Below, one piece after another: positions 9,356 through 22,504 of a stretch of DNA of 64,000 nt. Within the stretch, counting starts at the first letter, position 1. Every line of letters begins with the position of its first letter. A program made the translations under genes and the position numbers. This stretch comes from Artemia franciscana (Eukaryota > Arthropoda > Branchiopoda > Anostraca > Artemiidae): assembly GCF_032884065.1 (NCBI RefSeq), contig NW_027062649.1:1657355-1721354 (forward strand). Reading direction: 5' to 3'. The notes below the pieces were generated by a model that saw only the letters and a program-made list of their open reading frames with translations, was not told the origin of the DNA and did no database searches.

Positions 9356-10852
9356 ACGGGGGGGGGGAATACCCAAGACTTTATAAACAATCAAAGAGAC
9401 TGTTTAGCACTTTTTTTTTCAATTAAACTTTTAGATGTTTTTTCACTTTCTTGATTTTACTTTTAAATACAAACTGGTATTCATTGAAGGTTTAATAGCT
9501 CTAGAGGCGAGCACACTCTCTTGCAGAATACTTTGGACGGACCCTTATTTCCCACGTCCCTACTTAATGGTAAATAACGGCAAGAAATCCGCTTGGAGGA
9601 TATCGTGTGCATGCAATACAACCCTTTTTTAAAAAGTTCCATTTTTAATTTCAAGAAAAAACCGCACAAATCTGCTGCATTTCAAGGAAATTCCAAATGT
9701 AAAAAGATTAATAAGGGTTACGACTTTTCTCAAATGCGAAAAGTAATTCTTCCAGTTATAATTCGAAACTTTACATTACGGGGGGGAATTTTGTATGGTG
9801 CCCCTTCACTCCTGTTTCCGTAAGGGTTTGAATATAATCTTTTATTTCAGGCTCAAACATTTCTACAATAAGAAGGGAGATGTTCCCCCCACCCAACCGT
9901 AATGCACGCTGTAAAAATGAAAGTATTTTGCAAGCTTCGAGAAAAAATAAAAATGAACGGGTATTATTGAAGCCTGTTTTCACGTTTCTCTGCCTGGCAA
10001 TGCTGACAGCAGTTTAGGCCAATTATTGGATGCAAAAGTTATTAAATGCTGCCAGGATGCTAATGTGATAAAACCAAATAAAGGGGGCACGCTACACGGT
10101 AAATAGGAGATAAAATGATTTAACTAGTAAAATTCTAATGTAGCAGTTTCGTCCGGGCAGGTCCCTGAAAAATTTCGACAGGTAAATATAGTCTAAAAAT
10201 GGATATGACCAAAACAATTTTTGGATTCTTAGAACTTTGGTCTGCTGCGGTAGGATTTAATGAAAGAAAAAAAAGAAATCACTTATTGCAGTAACTACGG
10301 AACTGAGGAAGTCACTAATTGAATTCTATAATTAAAAATAAATCTAATAAATGTAAATCAATAAATTTTAAGAAAACAAACTAGAAAACAAAAATCAAAA
10401 CATATTAAGGGGGTAAGATATTACTAAAATATTAATTATAATCTTAATTAAAATATTATATGACTATAATATTAATGTTACAAGAGTTATCTTGGAAATT
10501 TTTTCGAAGATTACCAAAAGAACTAGGAAATTGCCAATTCCGAACAATGAACTTTTCCCCTGAAATTACTTAGCAGTATCAAAAACTATTTAAGAAACAT
10601 AAACACTAATGAATATTTTAAAAATACGTTAAATAATTTTTAGTTACAATTTATTTTTTTCTTTTCTTATGAGTAGTGTAGATATTAAGGGAATTCTAAT
10701 TTCTTCCACTGACTCGGTATTTCACTTCGTTTATATTTCTCAAACTATGTGTTTTATTGAAAAACATTTTAGAGCAAAAGCAATTTCTACATCTTAGAAG
10801 TGAGACTTAGATCCACGTTTTAGTCACTCTGGATCTAAAAAGGGACTTTAAC
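9356..10852. other. Unassigned stretch
   Basis: It starts with a G homopolymer run (about 9359-9368). Short frames are present on both strands around 9435-9983, but none has a recognisable domain or supporting splice signals. The remainder is AT-rich, with no call. Confidence 0.4.
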
Positions 10853-11160
10853 TTCTGATTACTAATCCAATGAGCCCCCTGTGAAGTTTACACGATCACC
10901 CTTTCTATATAAAACTTATGTGCCTCTAGGGAATAGATTACAACCTTTGCTCTGAGGGCTGGGGGGAGGGGTTGTCATCTTCGTAGATATATTTTCAGGC
11001 CTTTCAGCTACGTTGAATAAAATAGCTCTCTCAAAATTTGATTGGATGTGTTTGGAGAAATCGAGGGTGTGTAATGGGGGTTAGTTGCCCTCCAATCACT
11101 TTTGACTATTTGAAAGTGCATTAGCCCTTTCTATTTTCGATCGAATGAACCTTTTTCGCT
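10853..11160 (+). repeat. Single diverged F2 unit (F1-related)
   Basis: It contains GAAGTTTACACGATCACCC, a TAGATTACAACC block, a G-rich run, GAATAAAATAGCTCTCTCAAAA and CCCTCCAATCACTTTTGACT in the same order as the tandem units at 61.5-63.2 kb. Part of the central region of F1 is built from the same sequence. Confidence 0.5.
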
Positions 11161-13736
11161 GTTTCTACGACAACAAATAGCCATCTCAAAATGTCCCCCA
11201 AAATACCCATCAACATGCCCAAAATAGAACTTTGGTCCTTCAAGTTAAAATTTGTTAGGAATTAAAGTGTGAAAAAGTTAATGAAACTACTAATTATCAC
11301 TTTGGAAACGAACGACTATATCATAAATTATATCTATAATTACGAATAACAAATCATAGTCTTTGAGCACCATAGGAACCCAAATTTATGGAGACCAATG
11401 TTCATATATTTAAGAATGTTTACTTAAGGTGGGCGCAATGTTGGGAAGGGGCCAACTTGAAAAAAAACATGCAAGAAGCAGGTGATTTGTATGGAAAATA
11501 TACGAAATTATAGCTAACCTTAGGGCTACATAGGTGGTTTTTTCCTCAAGGACAGAAGAAAGTTAAAGAAAATTCTAGAGAGATGATTAGCTCGGAGTTA
11601 AAAATTTCAGAAAATTTGGCAAGGAAATAATCAACGTAATTACCTTGTTAGAGCTTGAGAACTGGTATTTAAATCATTTCGAATGCCAGCCGTAGCCGAA
11701 ACGATTGAAAACATACTGGGCACATTGTCGTACGCATTTTTGAAAGATTTTTTACTTCTCAACCTATCGTACATCCTTATACTAGAAGCTATGTATAGAA
11801 ATGCTATCTTATTATTTTATTCTATTGTGGTCTCAAAATTGCCCAATTTTGTCAGATTTGCGGCTTCGCTTACTGAATATATAATTGAGTTGATATGTGT
11901 TTTTCTAACTAATTGATTTTTAGAAACTTTTAAATTAAGGTCTTTTAGTTTGTTAACATGTCTGAATTCTAGCCGAATACGAGATTTGCTCGAAATAAGG
12001 TTTTTAGTTTTCTTGGACTATTCTAGCTCATATGATAAAAATAATTAGCCAAATTAAGATAATGAGCGGTGACACCATAATATTTTTTTTATTCAGCAAA
12101 TTCTGCCTAATTTCCTAGCCAATTTATTGTTTTTCTTATTTTTATTGACTACACACAATTTTTATAACACATTCACTGACAACATATTATATGGGACCAG
12201 TAAGGGAAAAATAACCTCTCCAATTAATTTTGGGATGGAGTTACAGCCATATAATTTTGACTAAATCATTTAGAAAATCACGCATTAATAATATGCATTA
12301 CGGAGCCAATAGAGGAGGGTTACCCTCCCTGAATAAACATAAAATTCTTGTTCCCATGCTCTGTTGTGTTTGCTCTTTCATCTTCAGCGACGAAATTGCG
12401 TTTTAATATATGAAAAAAAAAACAGCCTTTTTGTTTAAAATACAACTTTTGAACACAGTACTTGTGCTTAAAACACAACTTTTGTTTAAAACGCCGCTTT
12501 ACAGATGCTGCAAAATCCGGGAGGTTTAATTTCCCCATTGAAGTTTAACTTCCTATATGAGCACAAGAAAATATTTCAGAGTTATATGCAATTTTCAAAA
12601 ATTTCGGTTCACAATATAATATTCATTGACCCAATTCCAGGTGAAAACTTGTAGGTGTAATCTTCCCTATTGGTCCTAGGAAATATATTATCAATGTGTG
12701 TGATTTCTCAAAAGTTCGAGTAAAAAATCTTACATTTAAGAGCCCGTTCCCTTCCATTAGCTACAAACACAGTCTTAGTCTACACCCATAGGCATAACCA
12801 GAGAAGGACTAGGTGATCTATAGCCCCTTGGAATTAGGGAGGCAATAGAAACTTCACTGTTGATACTTGGGGTTCTGTGTGTATCCCTATGTCCTCGGAC
12901 TATTTCAAAACTAAGCCTTCTTCATTTTAACATAGATTTTACTACGTGTTTACGTCTTGGAAGAGTTTTCGTTTGTTACTATAACACCAAGTAATTGCAA
13001 TTCTACTCACCACCTACGAAATTTACTCCAAAGCAAAATTTTCTGAGGGCATCTTAGTATACACCCCTCACCTTCCAAAACCGCAAGCTGTGGGTGTAGG
13101 CCTACGACAGATCTGTTCGAAGAGGGGGAGGCACATCAACAGTGGTGCCGTGGCTGGGGGCACCACAGCTGGGTGGGGGATCCCCACTTTGATCAATTTT
13201 AATTAGACTTTTTTGCTTATATTTGAATCGGGAGAGGGAGGGGGTCCGTAATTAATTGTTCCCCGGGCAGCACCAACCCTAGCAACGGCTCTGGCCTACG
13301 ATAACGAAAATTGACATCTAAAATAATTTGCTTGGTCCAGAACATATATACGTCCAACCTGTAGGCCTTTTAATCTATGTAAAAAGAACTGAATTCGTTC
13401 TGTACAAAGTAATATTGATAATAGATTGTAAAAGTCATGTATTTGTCTTTTTTAATGAATTTGGGGGTTACTTTCTTCAAGACATGTGTAGGTCTTTCTC
13501 AATTACTATGATGGGCACAGTCGTATAAAGATTCTGAAAATAGGAAAAATATTTAGACTTGTCTCAGTTTACTGGAATTTTTCCATGCTTTTGAACAAAT
13601 CTCAAAAATGTAAAAACGTAATTTTTGCTATTCTTTAGTAAAATGTTACTGCATGCTTTTTTATCTGCTTTAAGGTTAATTGCAGTAAAAACTATCAGTA
13701 TAACAATAGATTGTTATAACAATCAACAGGGCTAAA
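11161..13736. other. Unassigned stretch
   Basis: This is AT-rich DNA with scattered short frames (for example 11683-11916 plus and 12320-12538 minus). None shows a recognised motif. No repeat could be assigned. Confidence 0.4.
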
Positions 13737-13925
13737 TAATAACAAAAAATAAAAAATATAAATAATAAATAAATATAAATATAAATAAATATAAATATAA
13801 TATAATAAATATATATAATAATAAATATATATAATAATAAAATAAATATAATAAATATAAATATAAATATAAATAAATATAAATAACAAAATAAAAATAA
13901 TAAATAATAACAAAAATAATATAAA
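13737..13925. repeat. AAAT/ATAT low-complexity tract
   Basis: It consists of irregular AAATAAATATAAATAT repeats, nearly free of G and C. Frames read through it give Tyr/Ile/Leu-only products and are artefacts. Confidence 0.9.
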
Positions 13926-14407
13926 ATAACAGGGCTATAACAATAAATGCAAAGCCATTAGCAACATTTCTTACCACTAGCAATGGTTTCAGGAACAGTT
14001 GATGGAAAATCGTGAGTGGTTACCGAAAGAGATTATGGCCCGAAAACAACTTAAAGATTAAACGATTTTGAGTCTGTGAAAACAGGATGTGAAGAAACGA
14101 AAAATGTGTAAGCACTGAAACTATACAAAGTATTAAAACAGAATCGTATCCATAATATAATATCAGAATTTTGATTGACCAGATATTTACAGGACGGAAC
14201 AGCAGTCAGTTGGACTTCATTCTGTGTGCTTGAGGAAACAGTAGACGGCAACTTTTTTCGGGCTAAGCAACCGTTCTTGCAGTCTAGAGAACTTTTTTCT
14301 TAGTGTGTCTGACCTATAGATCTTGAGGTATCATAGGTTTCAAATTCCGCTATACTAATCGATCCCCCTCCATTGGTCTTCTCTTTGTGAGAAGAATACA
14401 TCTTATG

Positions 14408-14520
14408 AGTGACACTAGTCCTCAACAGAAGTTTGAACACAAGCTTTAGACTAGCAAGCATTAAAGAAATTTGATAACATAAAGGACCACCCTATCTCGT
14501 CTATTAAAAACGTTTTTAGT
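14408..14520 (+). repeat. Dispersed direct repeat, copy 1
   Basis: A block of more than 40 bases starting CTCAACAGAAGTTTGAACAC is identical to 16618 onward. Similarity continues through the TATCTCGTC-TATTAAAAAC region. Confidence 0.65.
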
Positions 14521-14859
14521 TTATGTGGCCAAACTGTTTAGACTTGATGTGGCGGTCTTGTCCCAGATTGTAGACCATAGAAAAAACACCCAATAAACGA
14601 CAGAAAACTGAACGCCAACTCCTAATTTGGCGAAAATAGAAAAACCGTTTTTCTTCTCTCTTTTTGTGAGAAAATTTGGACTTGACGAAACTACATAATT
14701 AGGAAGTGCGAACTTTGTTTTTTCAATTGATCACAACAGAATTTTCTTTTCGAAGTTAAGAAGAGGGCAGTCCCTAAGAATATTCTAGCCTATCTACACC
14801 AATAGTACTAGTAACAACTCACCGTAGCCCCTATTCTCTCCGCGAGCCGGGTGTAGGTG

Positions 14860-14965
14860 TTTCCACCGAAAACTCCCCCTCGCAAAAAACTCCCCCGGAA
14901 AATACCTCCCTCTGGGATATTCTCTTCGGAAAATCTCCTTATGGAAAATTCCTCCTCCTCTATAT
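14860..14965 (-). repeat. C-rich/TTTTCC minisatellite fragment
   Basis: Irregular repeats of CCCC-GAAAA type (minus strand GGGG-A-TTTTCC) match the longer arrays inside F1 copies E and F. Confidence 0.5.
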
Positions 14966-15099
14966 TCCGCCTGAATAATTCTGGAAGTTCATTAGAAGGA
15001 AAACTGAAAGTTCTACTCACCTGTTTAAGAAAGAGGCAATGCTATACCGTTGCCTATAGTAAAGAGCCATAAGAGTTCAATGCATAAATGATTAATTTA

Positions 15100-15480
15100 T
15101 TTTCCCAGATGCACTTCATATGGAAAGTGTAGTCGCATAAACTTTGGAGGGGGCTCGTTCGATTGCAAATTAAAAGTTATAATGCGCTTTTTAAGAGTCA
15201 AAAGTAATCGGAGGGCACGAAGATGTCGCTACACTATTTCTTCCTCAAACACATCCGACCAAAACTTTAAGACAGCCATTTTGTTGAAAATAGTTCAAAG
15301 GTTAAATGAACATGGTCCGGTTTTGACAACCCCCCTCCAGCACTCGGAGCAAGGGCTGTAACTTAGGCGAGTTGTCAGTTGTTAAGATATAAGGTGGTTT
15401 TTCTGGGAAGGTGATCAAAACAATTTTGGAGGGGGCTCATTCAATTAGAAATTGAAAGTTCCAGCGCCCTTTCTTTTAAG
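15100..15480 (+). repeat. F2 units in tandem (about 1.3 copies)
   Basis: The TTTGGAGGGGGCTC block occurs at about 15143 and again about 287 bp on, at 15430, with matching downstream sequence. This is the same unit family as at 61.5-63.2 kb. Confidence 0.5.
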
Positions 15481-15599
15481 ATTCAGCAAGCTTTTTAACC
15501 AGTTGCTATCAAATGAGGTGTTACCAACTGCAGCGTCTTAAACAAATTTCTTATTCTAGTTCAAGTTTATAAACAATTTGTGTAAAAAGTCCAACTGCA

Positions 15600-15715
15600 G
15601 CATAAAAATAAGGTTTTGAGGAGGGTGAGCCCCCTTATATGCGGATTAATTTCTGTTTATTTTAATTTTTAATGCTACTTCTTACTTTCAGTTGAAAAAC
15701 CTTGTTTTTCAATTA
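15600..15715 (-). repeat. F1 half-module fragment
   Basis: This resembles one arm of the palindromic module: a GAGGAGGG block, a TATGCGGATTAATTTCTGTT block, then GCTACTTCTTACTTTCAGTT. Confidence 0.5.
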
Positions 15716-16319
15716 GTTTCTGATTGTTTTTTCAAATCATACCCAGCCTTAACCAAGATATGATGTGGGCTACCAGCCCAATAAATACACGATTTATTGT
15801 TGTTAAAGTGTATGTGCCAACAGCTATAAATTGATTGGTAGCTTCCCGCTTTTTCAGTATTTTGCTTGAGAGTTCGAATACAGGATTTTGGTAAAATTTT
15901 GGACAAGATATGGAAAAGGTATGGACAAGATAAAATTTTGGAAATTTGGACAAGATATTATTTCGTCAAAATTTTCGATGAACAGTACTTTTGTTGAAAA
16001 AGTGCTTAGTAATAATTTTAATAAGGAAATTGGAGTGGACAGAGACGGGTATCATTGTTTACGTGAATGGAAATTCTGCATAACTTGTTCTTTTACGTGG
16101 CTGAAGCCGTCACGTCCTCCACAATAGTGTTCTCTGATGTTTAAATGCATGGTATAAGTATATCTATATTGTTTATACATTTTATACAGGAAGAGAGGAA
16201 TATTAATATTTAAGGTTGGTGATCCTGGTAGGGTTTGTTACCCCACATCCTCCAAGAATTTCTAGGCAAGGCCCATGATGCCCTGCCTCATCCTTTCCCC
16301 CTAAGTGTCGGTGGGTACG

Positions 16320-16560
16320 TAAATGCAATAATTACAATGTATAGATGAGCCAAATGACTATCTCAGAATTTCATCTGGATGTATTTGGGGGGAAAGGGTT
16401 GTAGAAAGGGGCTAGCTGCCCTCTATTCTATTTGGTCACCTAAAAAGATGCTCAAACTGTTCGAATGAGTCCTCTCCTGACCTTCTAGGATACTTGGTTT
16501 TATAGAATCATCCCCGAGGGAAACAAAAAAAATAAATAAGACACATCCATGATTTTGAAA
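16320..16560 (+). repeat. Diverged F2 unit
   Basis: It contains AAATGACTATCTCAGAATTT, a GAAAGGG block, GCCCTCTATTCTATTTGGTC and a GGTTTTATAGAATCATCCC block, in the order seen in F1 and F2. Confidence 0.45.
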
Positions 16561-16607
16561 TAACTACTCAAACCACATTGACTTTCATAAAAACCATAAA
16601 CTTGGGA

Positions 16608-16715
16608 CTGGTCCTCAACAGAAGTTTGAACACAAGCTTTAGACTAGCAAGCATTAACGAGATTTGTTAACCTAAATTATCACCTTATCTCGTCCATTAA
16701 AAACTTTAATTTTAA
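16608..16715 (+). repeat. Dispersed direct repeat, copy 2
   Basis: Same block as 14408-14520, about 2.2 kb downstream in the same orientation. The intervening DNA shows no LTR features such as a primer-binding site or polyprotein frame. Confidence 0.65.
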
Positions 16716-17639
16716 ACTTTGATTCTTTAATTCTTTGAAAAAATTAATTATTAAACTTTAAAGCTTTAATTAGTTTTAATTTTCAACTTCAGCTGTAGAG
16801 ATCTCATTTTATTGTAAGTTTTATTTAAATTATAGAGGTAATTTCTTTGGAAGGCTCTTGGATATAGAGCCTAAATATTTTTAAGGTCTAAGCAAATTTC
16901 ACTGTTTTAGGTAGGTTCCCTGTTTTACTTGATGCGGTTTTATCCATGACCACTCTTTGACAAAAAAAATACATAATTCTAAACATTTGCATACAAGAGC
17001 TTTAAAACTCTTAAAAATTCTTCCTGGGATTCTCTGATTGTTTTGTAGTTAGGATGGGAGGGAGATGCCTCAAAGGATACATTTTCATGTCAAAACTTCC
17101 CAACTCGCAATGAGCCTTCAGATAAATACAGAATTAGTTCTAAGGGATAGATGAGGGGAGAGTGGAGGCATAAACTAATATATAATCCTCAGTTTTATGT
17201 CCAGGACTTTATTTGGTGGGGTTTTATCAAAGGGGTGAGGGGGGATTCAAAAAACCTTAAAAAACCTATCAAAAATCTGTTTTCATACACTTTTATTACG
17301 TTTTTACAAGTTAGAAAAAACATTTCCTCCCTTCATTGGGTCTTCACTTAAATAGAAAATTATTCCTAGGGAAGGGGCGGGGGGAATGTGAGGCAGAAAT
17401 TGGTAGTTAATCGCTTTTATGGTCCACATTTCTGATCTACGTTGTTATTATGAAAGTAAAGAGTAACATTAAACCCTAAAATGAGCAGAATTTATTCCGT
17501 ATTGGAAGAGTGCTGTCCCATCCTCATCCCCACCTCCACATCATGGTCGTAGAAACTTCGAAGGATGTTCATTCGATCAGAAATTGAGAGTTTTAGTCCT
17601 TCTTTATAATTCAAAAGTAACTGGGAACCAACCAGCCAA
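16716..17639. other. Unassigned stretch
   Basis: This is AT-rich, with an F2-like trace near 17530-17620. No gene was recognised. Confidence 0.35.
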
Positions 17640-19935
17640 TGTCCTAAAATTGTTTTTGATATCTGGTACTTTTGTTATCAATACAAGATACTAGGGTGTT
17701 TAGGAGTGCTGTTATTGATGTTAAAAGTAAAGATCACCATCTAGTAGTGTCTAAGGTTAATTTAAAGCTGAAATTTCGGAAGGGTAACTACCTCCGGGAA
17801 ATTTATGATGTTGGTAGACTCCAGGATGAAAATTTGCGAAAAAACTTCCAGGAACAGTTGAATATTAAACTTGAGAGTTTAAAATTTTACAATGTGGAAG
17901 ATGGATGGAATAATTTCAGAAAAACAATTTGTGAAGTTGCTGATGGTGTCTTAGGGAAGAGTGCAACTAGGAATATTAGTGAAAAAGCTTTAGATTTAAT
18001 AGAGAGAAGAAAGAGTTTGTATAAGAATTATCTGAGTGATAGGTCGTATGAAAACTAAAGGAATGTAAGGAAAGTGGAGAAAGCATTAAAATATGAACTG
18101 AGGAGATGTGAAGCGGAGGCCATGGATAAAATTGCTGAGTATCTGGAAGATGCGGCTAGACGGCATAATAGTAAAATATTATACTGGCGTGTTAATAAAT
18201 TGAAAGGGAGTAGCCAATCCGGACTAGTCCCAGTTAAAGATAGAAATGGGGCCACAATTAGTGATAAGGAAAAAGTTAAAGAAAGATGGGTGGAACATTT
18301 TGAGAATGTGCTAAACCGAGATACAGTTGCAGGAGAAGATATAGATGAAAATGAAAAAGTTTGTGATACCTTGGACGTGAAGGAAGATTTGTTTGGTGAG
18401 GAAGAATTGGCGACAGTACTAAAAGGATTAAAAAATAATAAGGCTCCAGGTGCTGATAGTATGATTAATGAGTTTCTTAAATATGGTGGCTCTGAGGTTA
18501 GGAATAAGCTACTGAAGTTTATGAACATGATTTTTGAAAAAGGGGAAGTACCCAATGATTTTAGAAAAACCTTAATTAAACCACTGTATAAGAAAGGTGA
18601 CAAGAGTGAGTGTCGTAATTATCGAGGCACGAGTCTGGTCTCTGTAGGTAGCAAATTACTGAGTAATATGATACTTTTTAGACTGAGAGATGATGTAGAC
18701 AAAGTTTCAAGGGAAGACCAATGCGGTTTTAGAAAAGGTAGAGGATGTGTCGACCAAGTTTTCACTCTTAGGTTAATAATTGAGAAGTCCCTTCGTTGTC
18801 AAACACCTTTGGTCCTCAGTTTTATCGATTATGAGCAAGCTGTCAATTCTATTGATAGAAGAGCGTTAACAAAAGTCTTATCGTTATATGGTATACCAGA
18901 AAAATACATTAAAGTGATTTGTGCTATGTACGAGAATAATACTGCTGTGGTTAAAGTAGGAAATGAGGTTAGCAACTGGTTTTGTATTAAATCAGGAATT
19001 AAGCAGGGTTGTATTCTATCCCCCTTTGTATGGATCATTTTGATGGACTTCGTCTTAAGAAGCACAGGAAAGGCAATTGGAGACCACGGAATCAAATGGG
19101 GGGGGAAAAACTCTCCTGGACTTAGACTATGCTGATGATTTAAGCATATTATATGAAAGTGTGAGAAAAATGAATGAAGTTTTAGAGGTTTTGCGAGTTC
19201 AGGGTGCTAAAATAGGCTTGAAAATTAATGTTAAGAAGACTAAGTCACTAAGGCTAGGAATAAGTGAAGATGAACAGGTGACATTAGGTGACGAAAATAT
19301 TTATCAGGTTGGGAGCTTCAGTTTCCTTGGTAGTATTATAAGTAAAGATGGTGGGAGCAGTAAAGATGTTAAAAGTAGAATAGCTAAGGCACAGGGTGTT
19401 TTTTCAAAGTTAAAAAAAAGTTTGGAAGAATAGAAAGATAAGTGTGCAAACCAAAATTAAAATATTGGAAGCTACAGTGATGACAGTGTCAAATATGGTT
19501 CTGCAGCATGGGCGCTCCGAAAAGCAGATGAAAATTTACTAGATATTTTCCAGAGAAATTGCCTACGGATTGTTCTAGGTACCCGTCTGACTGGCCGTAT
19601 TGCAAACAGTAGGTTGTACGAAAAATGTGGTTGAATCCCACTTTCTAGGGCTATAATGAAAGAAAGGTTGGGATAGCTAGGCCACGTTCTACGGATGAAG
19701 GATGACAGATTACCGAAGATTGTCCTTTTCGGCCAACCGTTTGGGGCTACACGGAAAGCAGGTCGTCCTTGTCTGGGTTGGGAGGATGTCATAAATAAAG
19801 ATTTAAAGGAAATGGAAACTTCCTGGGAGGGTGTAAAGAGGGAGGCTTTAAATAGATTAGGCTGGAGGAGGAGAGGGCGTAGCTGTGTTGGCCTCAGGCG
19901 GCTTAGTGCTGCAGTGAGTTATTAATAGTAGTAGC
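17640..19935 (+). pseudogene. 5'-truncated non-LTR retrotransposon (endonuclease tail, RT, C-terminal domain), dead
   Basis: The reading starts inside the endonuclease domain (DTRVFRSAVIDVKSKDHHLV, from about 17684, keeping the DHH end). It continues through a linker with an in-frame TAA at 18056-18058 and then the reverse transcriptase (18074-19135). RT motifs include KNNKAPGADS, YRGTSLVSVGSKLL, QCGFRKGRGCVDQVFTLR, motif A SFIDYEQAVNSID and GIKQGCILSPF. A G8-A5 homopolymer (19098-19110) coincides with a frame change, so the YADD box (19128-19139) lies in the next frame. Further decay is seen near 19430-19680. The C-terminal part (LGHVLRMKDDRLPKI, AGRPCLGWEDVINKDL) ends near 19920 with a (TAG/CAG)n tail. 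The layout fits the large invertebrate 'endonuclease-reverse transcriptase' group. Its clade assignment is open. The frameshift, stops and 5' truncation make it inactive. Confidence 0.85.
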
Positions 19936-20029
19936 AGCAGTACTTTTGTTGCCCCTTAGCACATCTGATCAACGTTTTCAGATCAGTATCTTGCACTTTA
20001 TCTTTGGCTGCTTAATTTTGCGTGTAAGG

Positions 20030-20200
20030 GAATTTTCCATGGGGGAAATTATCTAGGAGAATTTTCCACGGGGAGAGGGATTTCCACTGGGGAGATTTTT
20101 CGGGGAGGATTTTCCAGGAGAGACTTTCCTAGAGGGAGTTTTCCTTGGAGGAAAGATTTTCCAAGGGGATTTTCTTGGGGAGGGGAACGCCTGCTCCCCT
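20030..20200 (+). repeat. GGGGA-TTTTCC minisatellite
   Basis: About eight irregular 17-20-bp units of the form GGGG-A-TTTTCC-A. A perfect GGGATTTCC lies at 20077-20085. It matches the repeat inside F1 copies E and F and is probably a detached piece of one. Confidence 0.65.
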
Positions 20201-21469
20201 GCTATCCTACATGCTACTAAAGAGGAAAAATCAGCTCGGAGGAAGTATTACTTGAGTAATTTAATAACTTTGGAAGTTTCCTTTTGTACTACCCGTCTTG
20301 ATTGAAAACTTTGTCGATGGACGATGCATATTAGTTATGCAATATGCACACTGAATAGATAGTGCTTTGCTTAACAATTAATGAGATAATATATACTTTT
20401 CTGTATTTTAAACTAGCCTCTTGTTGGCTTTTCGAAGTGTTGACACATTTAGGGTTTTCGATCCGTTTTTACCAAAATTACTTTGGGAATTCCCTGTAGT
20501 GCTGGGAGAAATTCACTAATGAGCAATTTTTCTTTGAAACGGTCAGCAGACGCTGAGACTCTTATTAATCCTAATCCTATTAAAACAAAACTCAAAATTC
20601 TGCCGAAGGGAATTCTGAATCTTCTCGGGTCTTTTAATGTATTTTCGGGTCTCTGATTTTTTAATTTTAGCTATTAATGGATTATAGTAACATAAAATCT
20701 CTCATCTGGGCTTGCGATCATACTCAGAAAAAAGATACCGCAACTATGTTGCATGAAAATTAGAAATAGGTTGAAAGAGAAGGCAACTACAGCTATAGGA
20801 TACACAATAAAATTGATGAAGACCTAGTTTGTACTCCTTGAATTCAGCACCCTACTACCATTTCCCGATCGGGGTATATATTAGCAACAGAATAACTGTT
20901 ATACTGATTTTCTTGTCGCTTAAAGAAAAAGGTTTGTTGACCAACATTGTGAATGAACATAATCCACAGCTGAAATGGCTGTTTTTTCCAATTTGTTGCT
21001 CAAATTTAAGCGAGAAATTTAAGGATGAATATCATGGGATAAAATTGTTCTTTCAATTTTAGAATAGAAAACAGTTACTTTGCCATGAAGGTTGTTATAT
21101 TTGTTTATTTTTTGCTCGATCTCTTACCTGAAATAAGACATCAGAATTTAATTTCTTTTCAATTGTTCACCCTTTTCCCTTCCAAAGGGGACTGATTAAA
21201 TTTTGTGGTATTTAACTGAAACGTTCAGAATTAGATTAAACAGTGAAAAAAGTATAAACAGTGAAAACTAAAGGAGTATGCATGAATTTATCGAAAACAT
21301 CTTTCAATTGACTTTGTAACAATTGATAGAGCAGTTTATTTCAAACAATAATAAAGAATTTTGTTGGTTAACATTGTTGATAAACATTTGATCGCCAGAA
21401 AAGGCCTCTATTTTTGGTTTAGTTACATAGTGTAAAATCTACTACTATGAACAAACCTTGTATTAATAA
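20201..21469. other. Unassigned stretch
   Basis: This is AT-rich. The ATG frame at 20829-21062 has no recognisable motif. Nothing else was assigned. Confidence 0.4.
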
Positions 21470-21665
21470 AAACTAATAGTACTAACAACTGACTGCAACA
21501 CAAAGCCACCTAACACCAAAACGGGTACGCCTACTCCTCCTCAATCCCAACTCATTCAAAGCTTCCCTATTTACTCCAAGAAGCTCCCACTTCCCCTGAA
21601 TCTTTCCTTACGACATCCTCCCACCCCATCCGGGGAAGACTTCCTTTAATCCTAACCTTCAATTG
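21470..21665 (-). mobile_element. 3' tail of the 17.6-kb LINE family
   Basis: Read on the minus strand it matches the last 200 bp of the element at 17640-19935: a GGATGTCGTAAGGAAAGAT block, a GAAGCTTTGAATGAGTTGGG block, GTGTTGCAGTCAGTTGTTAG, then a short TACTATTAG tail. Confidence 0.7.
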
Positions 21666-22139
21666 AAGGAGAAATTTCAGTTTTAAAGTTGGTACTGACA
21701 TAGTAGTTGTTTTACATTTACACAGTAGTTTTGTTATATGCATTCCAAAATAACCACCAAGAACTTCTCTGGTCGTTGCATAATATAGCCATATACATGA
21801 AGATGCGGTTTTCAGATGGTAAAAACAAAAGAGGACTAAGACTGTTTGTGAAAATTTTTGTGACCCAAAAACTTTTCATCGAGACAGAGGCAGGTGCAAA
21901 GAACCATCCTTATTTGAGTTACGGTCAGAACCCCAGAAAACTTTTGTACCTTATTTGCATAATTTACGTCACGTTCCACCCTTGCATAGCTGATTAACGC
22001 CACCTTGACAAAGACGATGCAGAGGCGATCTATCTGCCTTTATGCAATTAGCTCTCGCATCGGAAGCGTGAAATCAGCGACATTTCACTGTTTTACTCTG
22101 ACAATTGTTTGTGTCTTTGAGTGATTGAACAAAAAAAGC

Positions 22140-22395
22140 ATATTTTTTTCAACTGAAAGGAGGGATCAACATTAAAACTAAAAAGAACAGAAATTTTTAC
22201 GATATGGGGAGGAAATCCCCTCCACAATACCAAGCTCTTCACACTAACCTTATGTAGAATGTTCGAAAAGCTATCTTATTCTAGTTTAACGAACCTTGCG
22301 TTTCACTTTTTGTTCGTAAAGAATTGGGATACAAAATATGCTTTAGCGTAAAGAGCGCAGTATTTAAGAGGAGCATCCCCAACATCCAACAACTG
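22140..22395. repeat. F1 half-module with inverted arms
   Basis: It starts TTCAACTGAAAGGAGGGATC, and an inverted partner with GTAAAGAGCGCAGTATTTAA follows at about 22340. It corresponds to the inner (second) module of F1. Confidence 0.5.
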
Positions 22396-22504
22396 AAAAT
22401 TCCCCCAGAGAATATTCGCCTCCGGAAAAATGTCTGTTTACTTCCCAATAACAAATGCTATGTGTAAGCAAAAGACAATAGGCTTTTCTTTCTTGAATTA
22501 AATG

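Noticed and set aside
13695..13983. Frames rich in Tyr, Ile and Leu
   Set aside because: Translation of an AAATATAAAT low-complexity tract.
14408..16715. Paired LTRs of a retrotransposon
   Set aside because: The repeats are only about 110 bp, lack TG...CA ends, and no polyprotein or primer-binding site lies between them.
18055..18603. 182-codon minus-strand frame
   Set aside because: Exact antisense shadow of the reverse transcriptase coding region; Ser/Leu/Phe-rich with no family match.
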